Shown here: positions 45,794 through 54,710 of the stretch, in pieces
Numbering within the stretch: the first letter of the stretch is position 1
How the letters are laid out: each line of letters begins with the position of its first letter
Assembly (NCBI GenBank): GCA_903945175.1
Contig: CAJAUM010000070.1
Location: forward strand, 1-64,000
Origin: an uncultured Bacteroidales bacterium
GTDB lineage: Bacteria > Bacteroidota > Bacteroidia > Bacteroidales > FEN-979
DNA length: 64,000 nucleotides
Reading direction: 5' to 3'
Notes under the pieces: model-generated
Database searches by the model: none
What the model saw: only the letters and a program-made list of their open reading frames with translations
Told to the model about the DNA's origin: nothing
Made by a program: the position numbers and the translations under genes

Positions 45794-47539
45794 ATGCCAG
45801 GGAGCTCATTTATGGCCAGATACAACACAAAAGACCTTTTCGTCCGGCACCAACACCTGTTGCCAATACTGATCATCCTTGGCAGTTGGTTTATCATTAA
45901 CCTTGTTCAGTCTGTGTTTACTGGTTTGTTTGATGACGAAGCCCTGTTCTGGATGTATGGCGAACGACTCGACTGGGGTTTTTACGAACACCCCCCGATG
46001 GTGGGGTTCATGATAAAAATGGGATATTCCATATTCCACAACGAATTGGGGGTACGCCTCTTTTTCGTAATGGCCTCAACGCTCTCCGTCTTTCTGCTGA
46101 TGAAGCTTTCTGATGTCAAAAACTATCTTTTGTTTGCTTCAATTTGCTTGTCAATCGGCATTATACAAGCGGGAGGCTTTATTGCTGCCCCTGATGTAGC
46201 CCTGGTGCTATTCACCCTGCTGTTTTTCCTGGTTTACCGCCATCTGATTGAGCATGATTCCATCCCGCTTGCCTTGCTGTGGGGAGTGATCATGGCTGCC
46301 ATGATTTACAGCAAATACAATGGGATCCTGGTGATCTTTTTCACCTTGCTCTCCAATCTGAAACTGCTTCGGAAAAAATCGTTTTACCTTGCTGCCTTCG
46401 TGGCCATTCTTTGCTTTGTTCCCCATATCATCTGGTCGTTCCGGCATGGCCACCCGACTATGTATTACCATCTGATTGAGCGTAATTTTGAACAATACAA
46501 CTACTTCAAATATTTCTTTTCATTCATTATCGGGCAATTTATCATTTATGGGCCCTTTATGGCTGCTTTTCTCTTTTGGTTCTCCTTTACCTATAAACCA
46601 GCCAATCAATTTGAACGCAGCCTTAAATTCACAGCGATCGGGATCGTGCTGTTTTTTCTCCTTTTCACTTTTCAGGGACAGGTCGAACCCAACTGGACTG
46701 TTCCCGCCTTTCTCCCCATGCTGATCCTTACCTATAAAGGGATTGAAAAGCGATTGTACCTTCATAAACTGATCTATATCCTTGCAGCAGTCGGCTTTGT
46801 GCTGATGTTATTCTTAAGGGTCTACCTTGTGTATGACTTTCTGAAATTGCCCCGAAAATTCGTTAACCTGTCTGAATTATATGATTGGAAGGATTGGGCA
46901 AAAGAGATGGAGAAGAGGGCCGATGGTCGCCCGGTTTTGTTCCTCAGTTCGTACCAGCGTGCTTCAAAATATTCATTTTATACAGGGGAAACAGCACATT
47001 CCGTTGATGGATTCGATGGGCACCGCACCCAATATTATTATTGGGACGACCTTGAAAAGAAGCTCCAGGGAAAAGAGGTGCTGGTAGCTGGCTATACGGA
47101 CTGGATGTATATTCCCGGCAAACAGCCTTATAAAGCCAAAAATGGGGTGGTGACCTTTTGGGGTATTGCGAAAAATTTCAGATCAAACTTTAACGTGACC
47201 ATTGAAACCAGTATCAGTCCATTAAAATTTCCGGCATCAACGTATGTAAAGATCCCCGTAAGAATATTCAACCCGGGAACCGATACGCTGCGCTTTGACC
47301 AGGATCCGGACCAGCCGTCAAGCCTTGTTTATCACATTCATCTTAAAGACAAATTCGTTGTTTACCAGGAAACGGCAGCAGATATTTCACACCTGTTGAT
47401 ACCAGGTGCCTACGCCGATACGTTAATGACCATTAAAACGCCCGATGAACCCGGAAAGTATTATTTTTGGGGTTCCATTCAAACCGGCTGGCTGATGGCG
47501 GGGAGGAACCAGAACTATCAGATTATGGAAATTTACTGA
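45794..47539 (+). CDS. ArnT/GT39-like membrane glycosyltransferase
   Basis: 581 aa; DDEALFWMYGERLDWGFYEHPPMVGFMIKMGY motif and multiple TMs. Confidence 0.85.
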   Translation: MPGSSFMARYNTKDLFVRHQHLLPILIILGSWFIINLVQSVFTGLFDDEALFWMYGERLDWGFYEHPPMVGFMIKMGYSIFHNELGVRLFFVMASTLSVFLLMKLSDVKNYLLFASICLSIGIIQAGGFIAAPDVALVLFTLLFFLVYRHLIEHDSIPLALLWGVIMAAMIYSKYNGILVIFFTLLSNLKLLRKKSFYLAAFVAILCFVPHIIWSFRHGHPTMYYHLIERNFEQYNYFKYFFSFIIGQFIIYGPFMAAFLFWFSFTYKPANQFERSLKFTAIGIVLFFLLFTFQGQVEPNWTVPAFLPMLILTYKGIEKRLYLHKLIYILAAVGFVLMLFLRVYLVYDFLKLPRKFVNLSELYDWKDWAKEMEKRADGRPVLFLSSYQRASKYSFYTGETAHSVDGFDGHRTQYYYWDDLEKKLQGKEVLVAGYTDWMYIPGKQPYKAKNGVVTFWGIAKNFRSNFNVTIETSISPLKFPASTYVKIPVRIFNPGTDTLRFDQDPDQPSSLVYHIHLKDKFVVYQETAADISHLLIPGAYADTLMTIKTPDEPGKYYFWGSIQTGWLMAGRNQNYQIMEIY

Positions 47540-48615
47540 TGCGAACGATCGACATTTATATCATTAAAAAATTTCTGGGAACATTTTTCTTTACCTTGAT
47601 ATTGTTGATATTTATTGTTATTGTATTCGACATCTCCGAGAAACTCGATGACTTCCTGCGCCACGATGCACCGCTCAATGCCATAATTTTTGATTACTAT
47701 CTCAACTTCGTCCCCTATTTTATTAACCTTTTCAGCTATCTGTTGACCTTTATAGCCGTGATATTTTTCACATCCCGCATGGCCTCTGATTCTGAAATCA
47801 TTGCGATCCTCAGCAGTGGCATCAGTTTCAAGCGGATGATGTTTCCCTACTTTATTTCAGCCCTGGCACTTGGTGTATTTTCGTTTTTTCTGGCCAATTT
47901 TATTATTCCCTACACCAACCGGAGCATGCTTGCCTTTGAAAAACGGTTTATAAACGACCCCAGGGAATTCAGCGACCAGAACATTCACAAGCAAGTCAGT
48001 CCGGGAACATTTATATATCTTGAAAATTACAACGTCAAGACCAACACCGGCTGGAAATTCACCCTCGAAAAATTTGAAAAAAACGAGTTGGTGTTTAAAA
48101 TGAAGGGGGAGCGCATTGAATGGGACAGTTTACGGCTGCGCTGGCGGATTACGAATTATTATAAAAGGAATATCAGCGAAATGAATGAATCTATAATCAA
48201 AGGAACTAAATTAGATACCTTGTTACCATTTAAGCCTGCTGATTTCACCGAAGATATTGAGGATGTCAAGATCATGAATTATTTCGTACTCAGGGAGCAT
48301 ATCCAGGACAAGGAGTTGCGTGGAGATCCGGATGTGATAAAATACAAGGTGAAAAAATATGAACGGATTGCATTTCCTTTTGCCACGCTTATTCTGACTG
48401 TGATTGGCGTTTCAGTTTCCAGCCGGAAAGTTCGCGGTGGCATCGGCTTTCACCTTGGATTTGGGTTGGCCCTGACCTTCATCTACATTCTTTTTATGCA
48501 GATATTCACCGTCTTTGCAACGTTTGGCGACCTCCCCCCGTTGATTGCAGTTTGGGTTCCCAACATCATTTTTGGTTTTATTGCCCTATTCCTGTTCAGG
48601 ATTGCACCGAAATAG
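47539..48615 (+). CDS. LptF/LptG family permease
   Basis: ORF 47467-48615; start MRTIDIYIIKKFLGTFFFTLILL at 47539 overlapping the upstream stop; LptF/G topology, FPFATLILTVIGVSVSSRKVRGGIGFHLGFGLAL. Confidence 0.92.
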   Translation: MRTIDIYIIKKFLGTFFFTLILLIFIVIVFDISEKLDDFLRHDAPLNAIIFDYYLNFVPYFINLFSYLLTFIAVIFFTSRMASDSEIIAILSSGISFKRMMFPYFISALALGVFSFFLANFIIPYTNRSMLAFEKRFINDPREFSDQNIHKQVSPGTFIYLENYNVKTNTGWKFTLEKFEKNELVFKMKGERIEWDSLRLRWRITNYYKRNISEMNESIIKGTKLDTLLPFKPADFTEDIEDVKIMNYFVLREHIQDKELRGDPDVIKYKVKKYERIAFPFATLILTVIGVSVSSRKVRGGIGFHLGFGLALTFIYILFMQIFTVFATFGDLPPLIAVWVPNIIFGFIALFLFRIAPK

Positions 48616-48617
48616 AG

Positions 48618-49451
48618 TTAAAGCAGGAATTCGGCTGTATACATCCCCCTGAAGACATCCCCAACCTCTGGTGGTTTGTTGAAAAGACCATACACAGCAG
48701 ACCCGCTGCCGCTCATTGAAGCATAAGCTGCACCCGCATCATATAATTTCTGCTTGATTTCGCCGATTACCGGAAATCTTTTAAATACCGGTTCTTCGAA
48801 ATCATTGGTCACCTTATCCTTCCAAAGTTCGACCGGAAGAAGAACCAGTTCTTTCAGCGAATTTACAGGTTTCGCCGGTATTACGGCCGGGTAGGCTTCC
48901 GCCGTGCTCACATGCACCCCGGGGACAACCAGAAGAAGGGTAAATCCAGCAAGATCAAGAGATATCGGCTCAAACCGGTCACCCCGCTCAAAGGCATAAA
49001 GCGCTCTGTTTTCAATGAAGAAGGAGCAATCGCTGCCCAGTACCCGGGCATACGATTTTAATTGATCGGTATCCAGTAAAAGGTTAAAATATTCGTTTAC
49101 CAATCTCAGGGTAAATGCGCCATCTGCTGAACCACCGCCTAGTCCGGCTCCCAAAGGGATCACCTTATGGAGGTGCATGTTAACTTCCGGCAATAAATAT
49201 TCAGATTGCAGCAAACGAAAAGCTTTGATGCACAGGTTAGTTTCAACCTCACCGGGGATGGGCAATCCCGTTGATTGGAATGAAAATATTCCATCGTCCG
49301 CAGAGATGATCTCCACGACATCGTGCATGGGAACTGGAACAAAGATGGTTTCGAGATTATGATAGCCATCGGGGCGCTTACCAACGATGTTCAGGCCCAG
49401 GTTTATTTTACAATTCGGAAAGTAGATCATCGCAATACATGTTAAAATCAA
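48618..49451 (-). CDS. ispE: 4-diphosphocytidyl-2-C-methyl-D-erythritol kinase
   Basis: 277 aa; NCKINLGLNIVGKRPDGYHNLETIFVP, PLGAGLGGGSADGAF, SMSGSGSAVYGLF. Confidence 0.96.
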   Translation of the reverse strand: MILTCIAMIYFPNCKINLGLNIVGKRPDGYHNLETIFVPVPMHDVVEIISADDGIFSFQSTGLPIPGEVETNLCIKAFRLLQSEYLLPEVNMHLHKVIPLGAGLGGGSADGAFTLRLVNEYFNLLLDTDQLKSYARVLGSDCSFFIENRALYAFERGDRFEPISLDLAGFTLLLVVPGVHVSTAEAYPAVIPAKPVNSLKELVLLPVELWKDKVTNDFEEPVFKRFPVIGEIKQKLYDAGAAYASMSGSGSAVYGLFNKPPEVGDVFRGMYTAEFLL

Positions 49452-49457
49452 TCTTCT

Positions 49458-50648
49458 CTATTTATCCGGAAAGCTAACCGGTCTTAAAAGATCCGGATTA
49501 GCCACAAAGGCGCTGTCGGTCAAAGTCAGCAGGAATGCTTTAATATCCGCAAGCTGCTTTGGATTGAGCCGGATGCCCCCGGTTCCGATGTGATGCATCA
49601 GCGGGCTGATGTAGGGTGACCAAACCAGGTTGTTGTTGTAAAATCCAAGAACTTCATCGAGGGTTTTAAAACGTCCATCGTGCATATAGGGCGCTGTGAA
49701 TGCCAGGTTCCTTAGGGTGGGTGCTTTGTATGCGCCAATATCCACCGGGTTCCCCGTAATAGAAAAACGGTCGGCCGGATCGGCGAAAACTGAATCTTTT
49801 CCATTGTTATAAAACAGGGTTGTAGTAAAAAGCGGGTTCCCATCACCTCCATGGCAATGGAAGCAGTCTCCGCCCTGTTCTGTCATAAAAAGCACATATC
49901 CATTTCGTTCATCATTGTTCAGGTTTGTTTCGCCCCGAAGGAAGCGGTCGAATTTGGAATTGGCCGATATCAGTGTGCGAACAAACTGGGCAATCGCCCG
50001 GCCCATATTTTTTACTGTAATCCTGTCGGACCCAAACGCCCTTTTAAAAAGACCGGGATATCCGGAAAGTGACTGGAAAAGCGCAGCAACCTTCGCCGTG
50101 TCGCCGTTTATTTCATGTGGCGCCGTAATGGCCATCCAGACAAAATCCTCCAGGCTCCTTGCCGAAACAGATGGATTTTCTTCTGAGACTTTTCCGTTCC
50201 ATAAATATCCGTGTGTAGACCAAACCAGGTTTATCATTGGCATCATGTAGTGCGGAGTAGGAATCCCGGTCAACCCGAACGGATGTCCTCCCAAAAATTT
50301 TGGATGGTCAATGCCACATTCGAACGAATGAGATTGCAAATGACAGGTACCGCAACTCATGAGCGAATCCGGATCTGTTCGTCCTGAAAGGCGGCCGTCA
50401 TAGAAGAGATATCGCCCCAGAGCGACTCCTTCAACGGTCATTGGATTATCGTTCGGGATGTTCAGTTCGGTGGGAAAAAACCGTGGAATTTTTATCTCAT
50501 ACGGTGTTGGAAGGCTCTCAGCAGCATCGGTTTGATCCTTTTTGCATCCGGAGGTCAGGAGAATCATTAAACAAAAAGCAACGGTCAGCAAAAACTGACC
50601 TGGCACCCATACTTTTGAATATAAATTAATTCGTATCAAATGATGCAT
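49458..50648 (-). CDS. di-heme cytochrome c peroxidase-like lipoprotein
   Basis: ORF to 50684; lipobox LLTSGC; heme motifs CGTCH and CFHCH; MHDGRFKTLDEVLGFYN. Confidence 0.92.
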   Translation of the reverse strand: MHHLIRINLYSKVWVPGQFLLTVAFCLMILLTSGCKKDQTDAAESLPTPYEIKIPRFFPTELNIPNDNPMTVEGVALGRYLFYDGRLSGRTDPDSLMSCGTCHLQSHSFECGIDHPKFLGGHPFGLTGIPTPHYMMPMINLVWSTHGYLWNGKVSEENPSVSARSLEDFVWMAITAPHEINGDTAKVAALFQSLSGYPGLFKRAFGSDRITVKNMGRAIAQFVRTLISANSKFDRFLRGETNLNNDERNGYVLFMTEQGGDCFHCHGGDGNPLFTTTLFYNNGKDSVFADPADRFSITGNPVDIGAYKAPTLRNLAFTAPYMHDGRFKTLDEVLGFYNNNLVWSPYISPLMHHIGTGGIRLNPKQLADIKAFLLTLTDSAFVANPDLLRPVSFPDK

Positions 50649-50668
50649 ATGGTTATTTTGTCCATGTT

Positions 50669-51349
50669 TCATTCCAACCGCCAATCTATCTCTTCAACGC
50701 CATTCTGATGCAATAAATTGTTGATTTGTGAAAAATGGCGGCAGCCGAGGAAACCACGGTATGCGCTCAATGGTGAAGGATGAACGGTGGTAAGAACATG
50801 ATGCCGGGAGGTATCGATCAGTGACTTTTTTGCAATGGCATAGCTTCCCCAGAGCACAAAAATCAGCCCCATCCTCCTGAGCGACAGTTGGGCAATGGCC
50901 GCATCAGTAAAGGTTTCCCATCCGTGATTCTGGTGCGATCCTGGCTGGTTCTCGCGAACGGTCAGTGTAGCATTGAGCAGTAAAACGCCCTGATCGGCCC
51001 ATTTCGTAAGATCTCCACTCCGTGGCAGTGCCACTCCGGTATCGTCCGTTAACTCCTTAAAAATATTGATCAGTGAAGGTGGCTTTGGTACGCCATCGGG
51101 AACTGAAAAGCACAGTCCATGCGCCTGACCGAGGCCATGATATGGATCCTGACCAAGCAAAACAACCTTCACCTTTTCAAAAGGGGTATGGTTAAATGCA
51201 TTAAAAATAAACTTCCCAGGAGGGAATATCCTGTATTTCTTCTTCTCTTCCAGCAAAAACGCCTTCAGTTCACTGAAATACAATTTATCAAATTCAGCTC
51301 CCAGCACCTCCTTCCAACGCGCTTCAATTACCGGATTCACCTTCTCCAT
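50669..51349 (-). CDS. ung: uracil-DNA glycosylase
   Basis: 226 aa; LLGQDPYHGLGQAHGLCFSVP, HPSPLSAYRGFLGCRHFSQIN. Confidence 0.97.
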   Translation of the reverse strand: MEKVNPVIEARWKEVLGAEFDKLYFSELKAFLLEEKKKYRIFPPGKFIFNAFNHTPFEKVKVVLLGQDPYHGLGQAHGLCFSVPDGVPKPPSLINIFKELTDDTGVALPRSGDLTKWADQGVLLLNATLTVRENQPGSHQNHGWETFTDAAIAQLSLRRMGLIFVLWGSYAIAKKSLIDTSRHHVLTTVHPSPLSAYRGFLGCRHFSQINNLLHQNGVEEIDWRLE

Positions 51350-51402
51350 CCTCTTATAAACTTTTGTCCGTTAATAACTTTACGCAATAAATATTGAAAT
51401 TG

Positions 51403-51434
51403 TTTGTTCCTTAATTGGGGAAAATGTAATTTTG
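51403..51434 (+). promoter_or_regulatory. candidate Bacteroidota promoter TTTG-N20-TAATTTTG
   Basis: TTTG 51403-51406, TAATTTTG 51427-51434. Confidence 0.5.
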
Positions 51435-51469
51435 CCCGTCTAATTCAACGAAAATCAGGAGTAACCATT

Positions 51470-51592
51470 ATGAAAAAAGCCCTTTTTGTTATTCTGGCCA
51501 CTGTTCTTTTAGGTATTGTTTCATCATGCACTTCAAACCAGCATTGTGCAGCCTATGGCGAAAAGCAAAGATACCAAACGGAACGTCGATAA
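51470..51592 (+). CDS. 40-aa small lipoprotein
   Basis: MKKALFVILATVLLGIVSSCTSNQHCAAYGEKQRYQTERR; lipobox GIVSSC; own promoter-like and terminator-like flanks. Confidence 0.7.
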   Translation: MKKALFVILATVLLGIVSSCTSNQHCAAYGEKQRYQTERR

Positions 51593-51622
51593 AAAAACTT
51601 TTCCATTTGTTTTATATTTTTA

Positions 51623-51659
51623 ATGGGAGGCCCTGGCTTCCCATTTCTTTTTTCTTTTG
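51623..51659 (+). terminator. Rho-independent terminator
   Basis: ATGGGAGGCC-CT-GGCTTCCCAT (9/10 arm pairs) followed by TTTCTTTTTTCTTTT. Confidence 0.75.
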
Positions 51660-51691
51660 TACATTTGTTTCCTTCCAGATTTTCCTTACCC

Positions 51692-52456
51692 ATGAAACAC
51701 ATCATCCTCTTTCTATCGTTCATTTTCACGACAGCGGGAGGATATTTTGCAAGTGCACAATATGAAGCCATCCCCGACACAACACCCGACAATGTATTAT
51801 TTGAGCAGCAATGGAGCCTGGGTGCGATGCTTCATACCAATGGATGGGGACTTAAATTCCGCAAGGGGCATAATGTAGCTGCCTTAAGGCAATTTATGTG
51901 GGAATTGGAATTTTCCACCTACAAATCATCCAAAGAGGTGCGAAGCATCAATCCCTATTTCTCCGATTCGAGATCCTATTTTTATGGTAAACTAAACTAT
52001 GTGTGGTTTTTCCGCGGCGGCGTGGGACAGCAGCACATATTAAACCGAAAACCCTATTGGGGCGGTGTTCAGTTAAGCTGGCTATATTACGGAGGGCTAT
52101 CCCTGGCACTCACAAAACCGATTTACCTCTATATCATCCACTTTAACAGCGGATTTACCGATTATGAAGTCAAAGAGGAAAGGTACGACCCTGAAGTGCA
52201 TTTTATTGATAATATATATGGAAGGGGGTCATTTTTAGCCGGATTTACAGAGATGGGATTTCATCCCGGTGTTTATGTTAAAACCGGGCTGGATTTCGAA
52301 TTTGGCGTAAAAAACAAGCAGATCAACTCACTTGAAATCGGAGGGATCTTTGATTATTCACCTATTCCCGTTCCAATTATGGCGTACAATCCCAAACAGT
52401 CTTTTTTCCTTACACTTTATCTGAGCGTTATGTTTGGGAAGAGGTATAATAAGTAA
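51692..52456 (+). CDS. exported hypothetical protein, probably beta-barrel
   Basis: ORF track start at 51623 lies in the terminator; better start MKHIILFLSFIFTTAGGYFASAQ at 51692. Confidence 0.75.
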   Translation: MKHIILFLSFIFTTAGGYFASAQYEAIPDTTPDNVLFEQQWSLGAMLHTNGWGLKFRKGHNVAALRQFMWELEFSTYKSSKEVRSINPYFSDSRSYFYGKLNYVWFFRGGVGQQHILNRKPYWGGVQLSWLYYGGLSLALTKPIYLYIIHFNSGFTDYEVKEERYDPEVHFIDNIYGRGSFLAGFTEMGFHPGVYVKTGLDFEFGVKNKQINSLEIGGIFDYSPIPVPIMAYNPKQSFFLTLYLSVMFGKRYNK

Positions 52457-53261
52457 ACTCAATTTCCCCGTGATTGAAGTATCGCATTTCACCGCTGCGT
52501 GTTTCGACCATGAGCCGGCCAAGGTTATCGACCCCACCAATTTTTCCTTCCATTAAGGAGCCGGAGCAAATATATTTCCGCCATTGACCATACCCAAGCA
52601 TAGATTCCTGATAATCCCTGTTTAGGTTATCAGGACCTTGTTCTCTCAAAGCATGGTATCGGATTTCAAGACATCGGCATACCTCCGGCAGCACCTCCTT
52701 CAAGTCCATCTCCTTTCCACCTATTTGCATAAGTGAAACAGGATTTGGCAGGGTGGATGAAAACCGGATTTGATTGATATTGATCCCAATACCGGCAAGA
52801 GATGTTTCCAGGGAGATTCCCATTATTTTATGCTCAATCAGGATCCCTCCGATTTTTTTATTCCCGATATACAAATCATTGGGCCATTTAATGCTGATCC
52901 CCTGGGGATGACCGGAATTTGAATGAGCTGCAGTATTCGACCCGGCAGGTGAAATGTTGTTCAATAAAGTTCGGATAAAGTCGAGAACCCCAAGTGAAAT
53001 CGCTTTATTTAACAGGAATTGCTGCTCAGGATCAATAAATCCGGGTTTCAGGATAACAGTGAATGTAAGGTTTTTTCCGGGTTCACTGATCCATGAATGC
53101 CCATGCTGTCCCCGACCTGCAAATTGCTCATGAGCCCATATAATTGTTCCCTCCTCCACGGGTCCTCCTGAAAGCAACCTATTTGCATAGGCGTTGGTCG
53201 AGTCAACCCGGTCGAGTTCAAGGATGGTTTTACCGATCATGAGATGCAAGGTTAATATCAT
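52428..53261 (-). CDS. birA: biotin-[acetyl-CoA-carboxylase] ligase
   Basis: 277 aa; DSTNAYANRLL, EQFAGRGQHGHSWISEPGKNLTFTVIL, ISIKWPNDLYIGNKKIGGILIE. Confidence 0.94.
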   Translation of the reverse strand: MILTLHLMIGKTILELDRVDSTNAYANRLLSGGPVEEGTIIWAHEQFAGRGQHGHSWISEPGKNLTFTVILKPGFIDPEQQFLLNKAISLGVLDFIRTLLNNISPAGSNTAAHSNSGHPQGISIKWPNDLYIGNKKIGGILIEHKIMGISLETSLAGIGININQIRFSSTLPNPVSLMQIGGKEMDLKEVLPEVCRCLEIRYHALREQGPDNLNRDYQESMLGYGQWRKYICSGSLMEGKIGGVDNLGRLMVETRSGEMRYFNHGEIEFTYYTSSQT

Positions 53262-53403
53262 CCAGAGAAAATGATCTGCCGATGATCAGGATTATAACGG
53301 ATTACCCTGATCATTTAGTGTCATTGTCCGGGGTATTTTGTTTAAAAATATTTTCTTGACCGACAGCACCTTTCTATGGTTTGCCCGATTAAGCATAAAA
53401 AAC

Positions 53404-54102
53404 ATGGAAACATACGAAAATCGAATTGCCATCAAAAACTGGGCGGAAGATGACCGTCCGCGTGAGAAATTACTGCTGAAAGGGCGGCAAAGTATGAGTG
53501 ATGCAGAGCTTCTGGCAATCCTCATCGGATCGGGAACAAAGCAGGACTCGGCGGTTGATTTGGCAAAAAACATCTTGCACCGGGCACACGACAACCTGGC
53601 TGAGTTATCGAAAATGAGCATAAATGACCTGGTTACGGTGAAGGGTATCGGTAAGGGTCGGGCGACCACGATTCTGGCAGCCCTTGAACTGGGTCGGCGC
53701 AGAAATGAATCGGAGGTACTGGCCAGAGACAAAATAAAAACCAGCAGGGATGCCTATGAGATATTCCGAAGTACACTTGGAGACCGGCCGTATGAAGAAT
53801 TCTGGATCATCCTGCTCAACAAGGCAAACAAAGTGTTGAAGAAGTGCAATATCAGCGAAGGAGGCATTTCGGGAACAGTGGTTGATCCAAAGAAAATTTT
53901 CAAAATCAGTCTCGATCATCATGCGTCATCTATCATTCTGGGTCATAATCATCCTTCAGGGGTCGTAACTCCAAGCGAAGCAGATCAACGGATTACAAAA
54001 AAAATTTGCGAAGCAGGTGCCATGCTGGAGGTGACGGTGCTTGACCATCTGATCATCGGTGATGACAGCTATTATAGCTTCGCAGATGACGGGGCTTTGT
54101 GA
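53404..54102 (+). CDS. radC: RadC family JAB-domain protein
   Basis: start METYENRIAIKNWAEDDRPREKLL; HhH region, ILGHNHPSGVVTPSEADQRITKK. Confidence 0.95.
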   Translation: METYENRIAIKNWAEDDRPREKLLLKGRQSMSDAELLAILIGSGTKQDSAVDLAKNILHRAHDNLAELSKMSINDLVTVKGIGKGRATTILAALELGRRRNESEVLARDKIKTSRDAYEIFRSTLGDRPYEEFWIILLNKANKVLKKCNISEGGISGTVVDPKKIFKISLDHHASSIILGHNHPSGVVTPSEADQRITKKICEAGAMLEVTVLDHLIIGDDSYYSFADDGAL

Positions 54103-54710
54103 AGACTATCAAATGTGTAACCCAAACGCGAAAAGTGTTCCAGAAATCGCGGGAGGGCATGCCTGGCCTTTTCCAAAGCCTTCAGGCTGTCGTGAAAAAC
54201 GACAATAGAACCACAACAGGTATGATCAAGCACATTTTTCAAACATTGTTCCGGTGTAGTATTGCGGTGAAAATCGTAGCTAAGCACCGACCAAAGGATA
54301 AAACGGAAATCCTTCCGGAGAAGGAAATATTGCGAAGGTGTAAACCTCCCGTAAGGTGGCCTGAAGAGGTTTGTGCTGACATATTCCCGGCACCGGTAAA
54401 CATCCTCGATGTAAGCGCCAGGTGACGTGTGCCATCCATTGAGATGATGAAATGTATGATTTCCGATCGCGTGTCCATCGGTTCTGACCATTTCGCAGAG
54501 ATCAGGATGTTTTCGGATATTGTCACCAACCATGAAAAAGGTAGCAGTGGCGCTGAAGTTCCTAAGGATCCCAAGAATTTCCGGGGTGGCCTCCGGAATA
54601 GGGCCATCGTCGAATGTAAGGTATATCACCTTGGCGTCACCCGGAATGTCACACAGGAGGTATTCGGGGCTTAACCACCTGAAAAATAACGGCGTTCTGG
54701 CAGAAATCAT
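54072..54710 (-). CDS. polysaccharide deacetylase (NodB) family protein
   Basis: 212 aa; VIYLTFDDGPIPEATPEIL, HAIGNHTFHHLNGW, FRPPYGRFT. Confidence 0.94.
   Translation of the reverse strand: MISARTPLFFRWLSPEYLLCDIPGDAKVIYLTFDDGPIPEATPEILGILRNFSATATFFMVGDNIRKHPDLCEMVRTDGHAIGNHTFHHLNGWHTSPGAYIEDVYRCREYVSTNLFRPPYGRFTPSQYFLLRKDFRFILWSVLSYDFHRNTTPEQCLKNVLDHTCCGSIVVFHDSLKALEKARHALPRFLEHFSRLGYTFDSLHKAPSSAKL

Noticed and set aside
51623-51691. N-terminal extension of the 277-aa ORF
   Set aside because: It coincides with a terminator hairpin and T-tract; the signal peptide starts at 51692.
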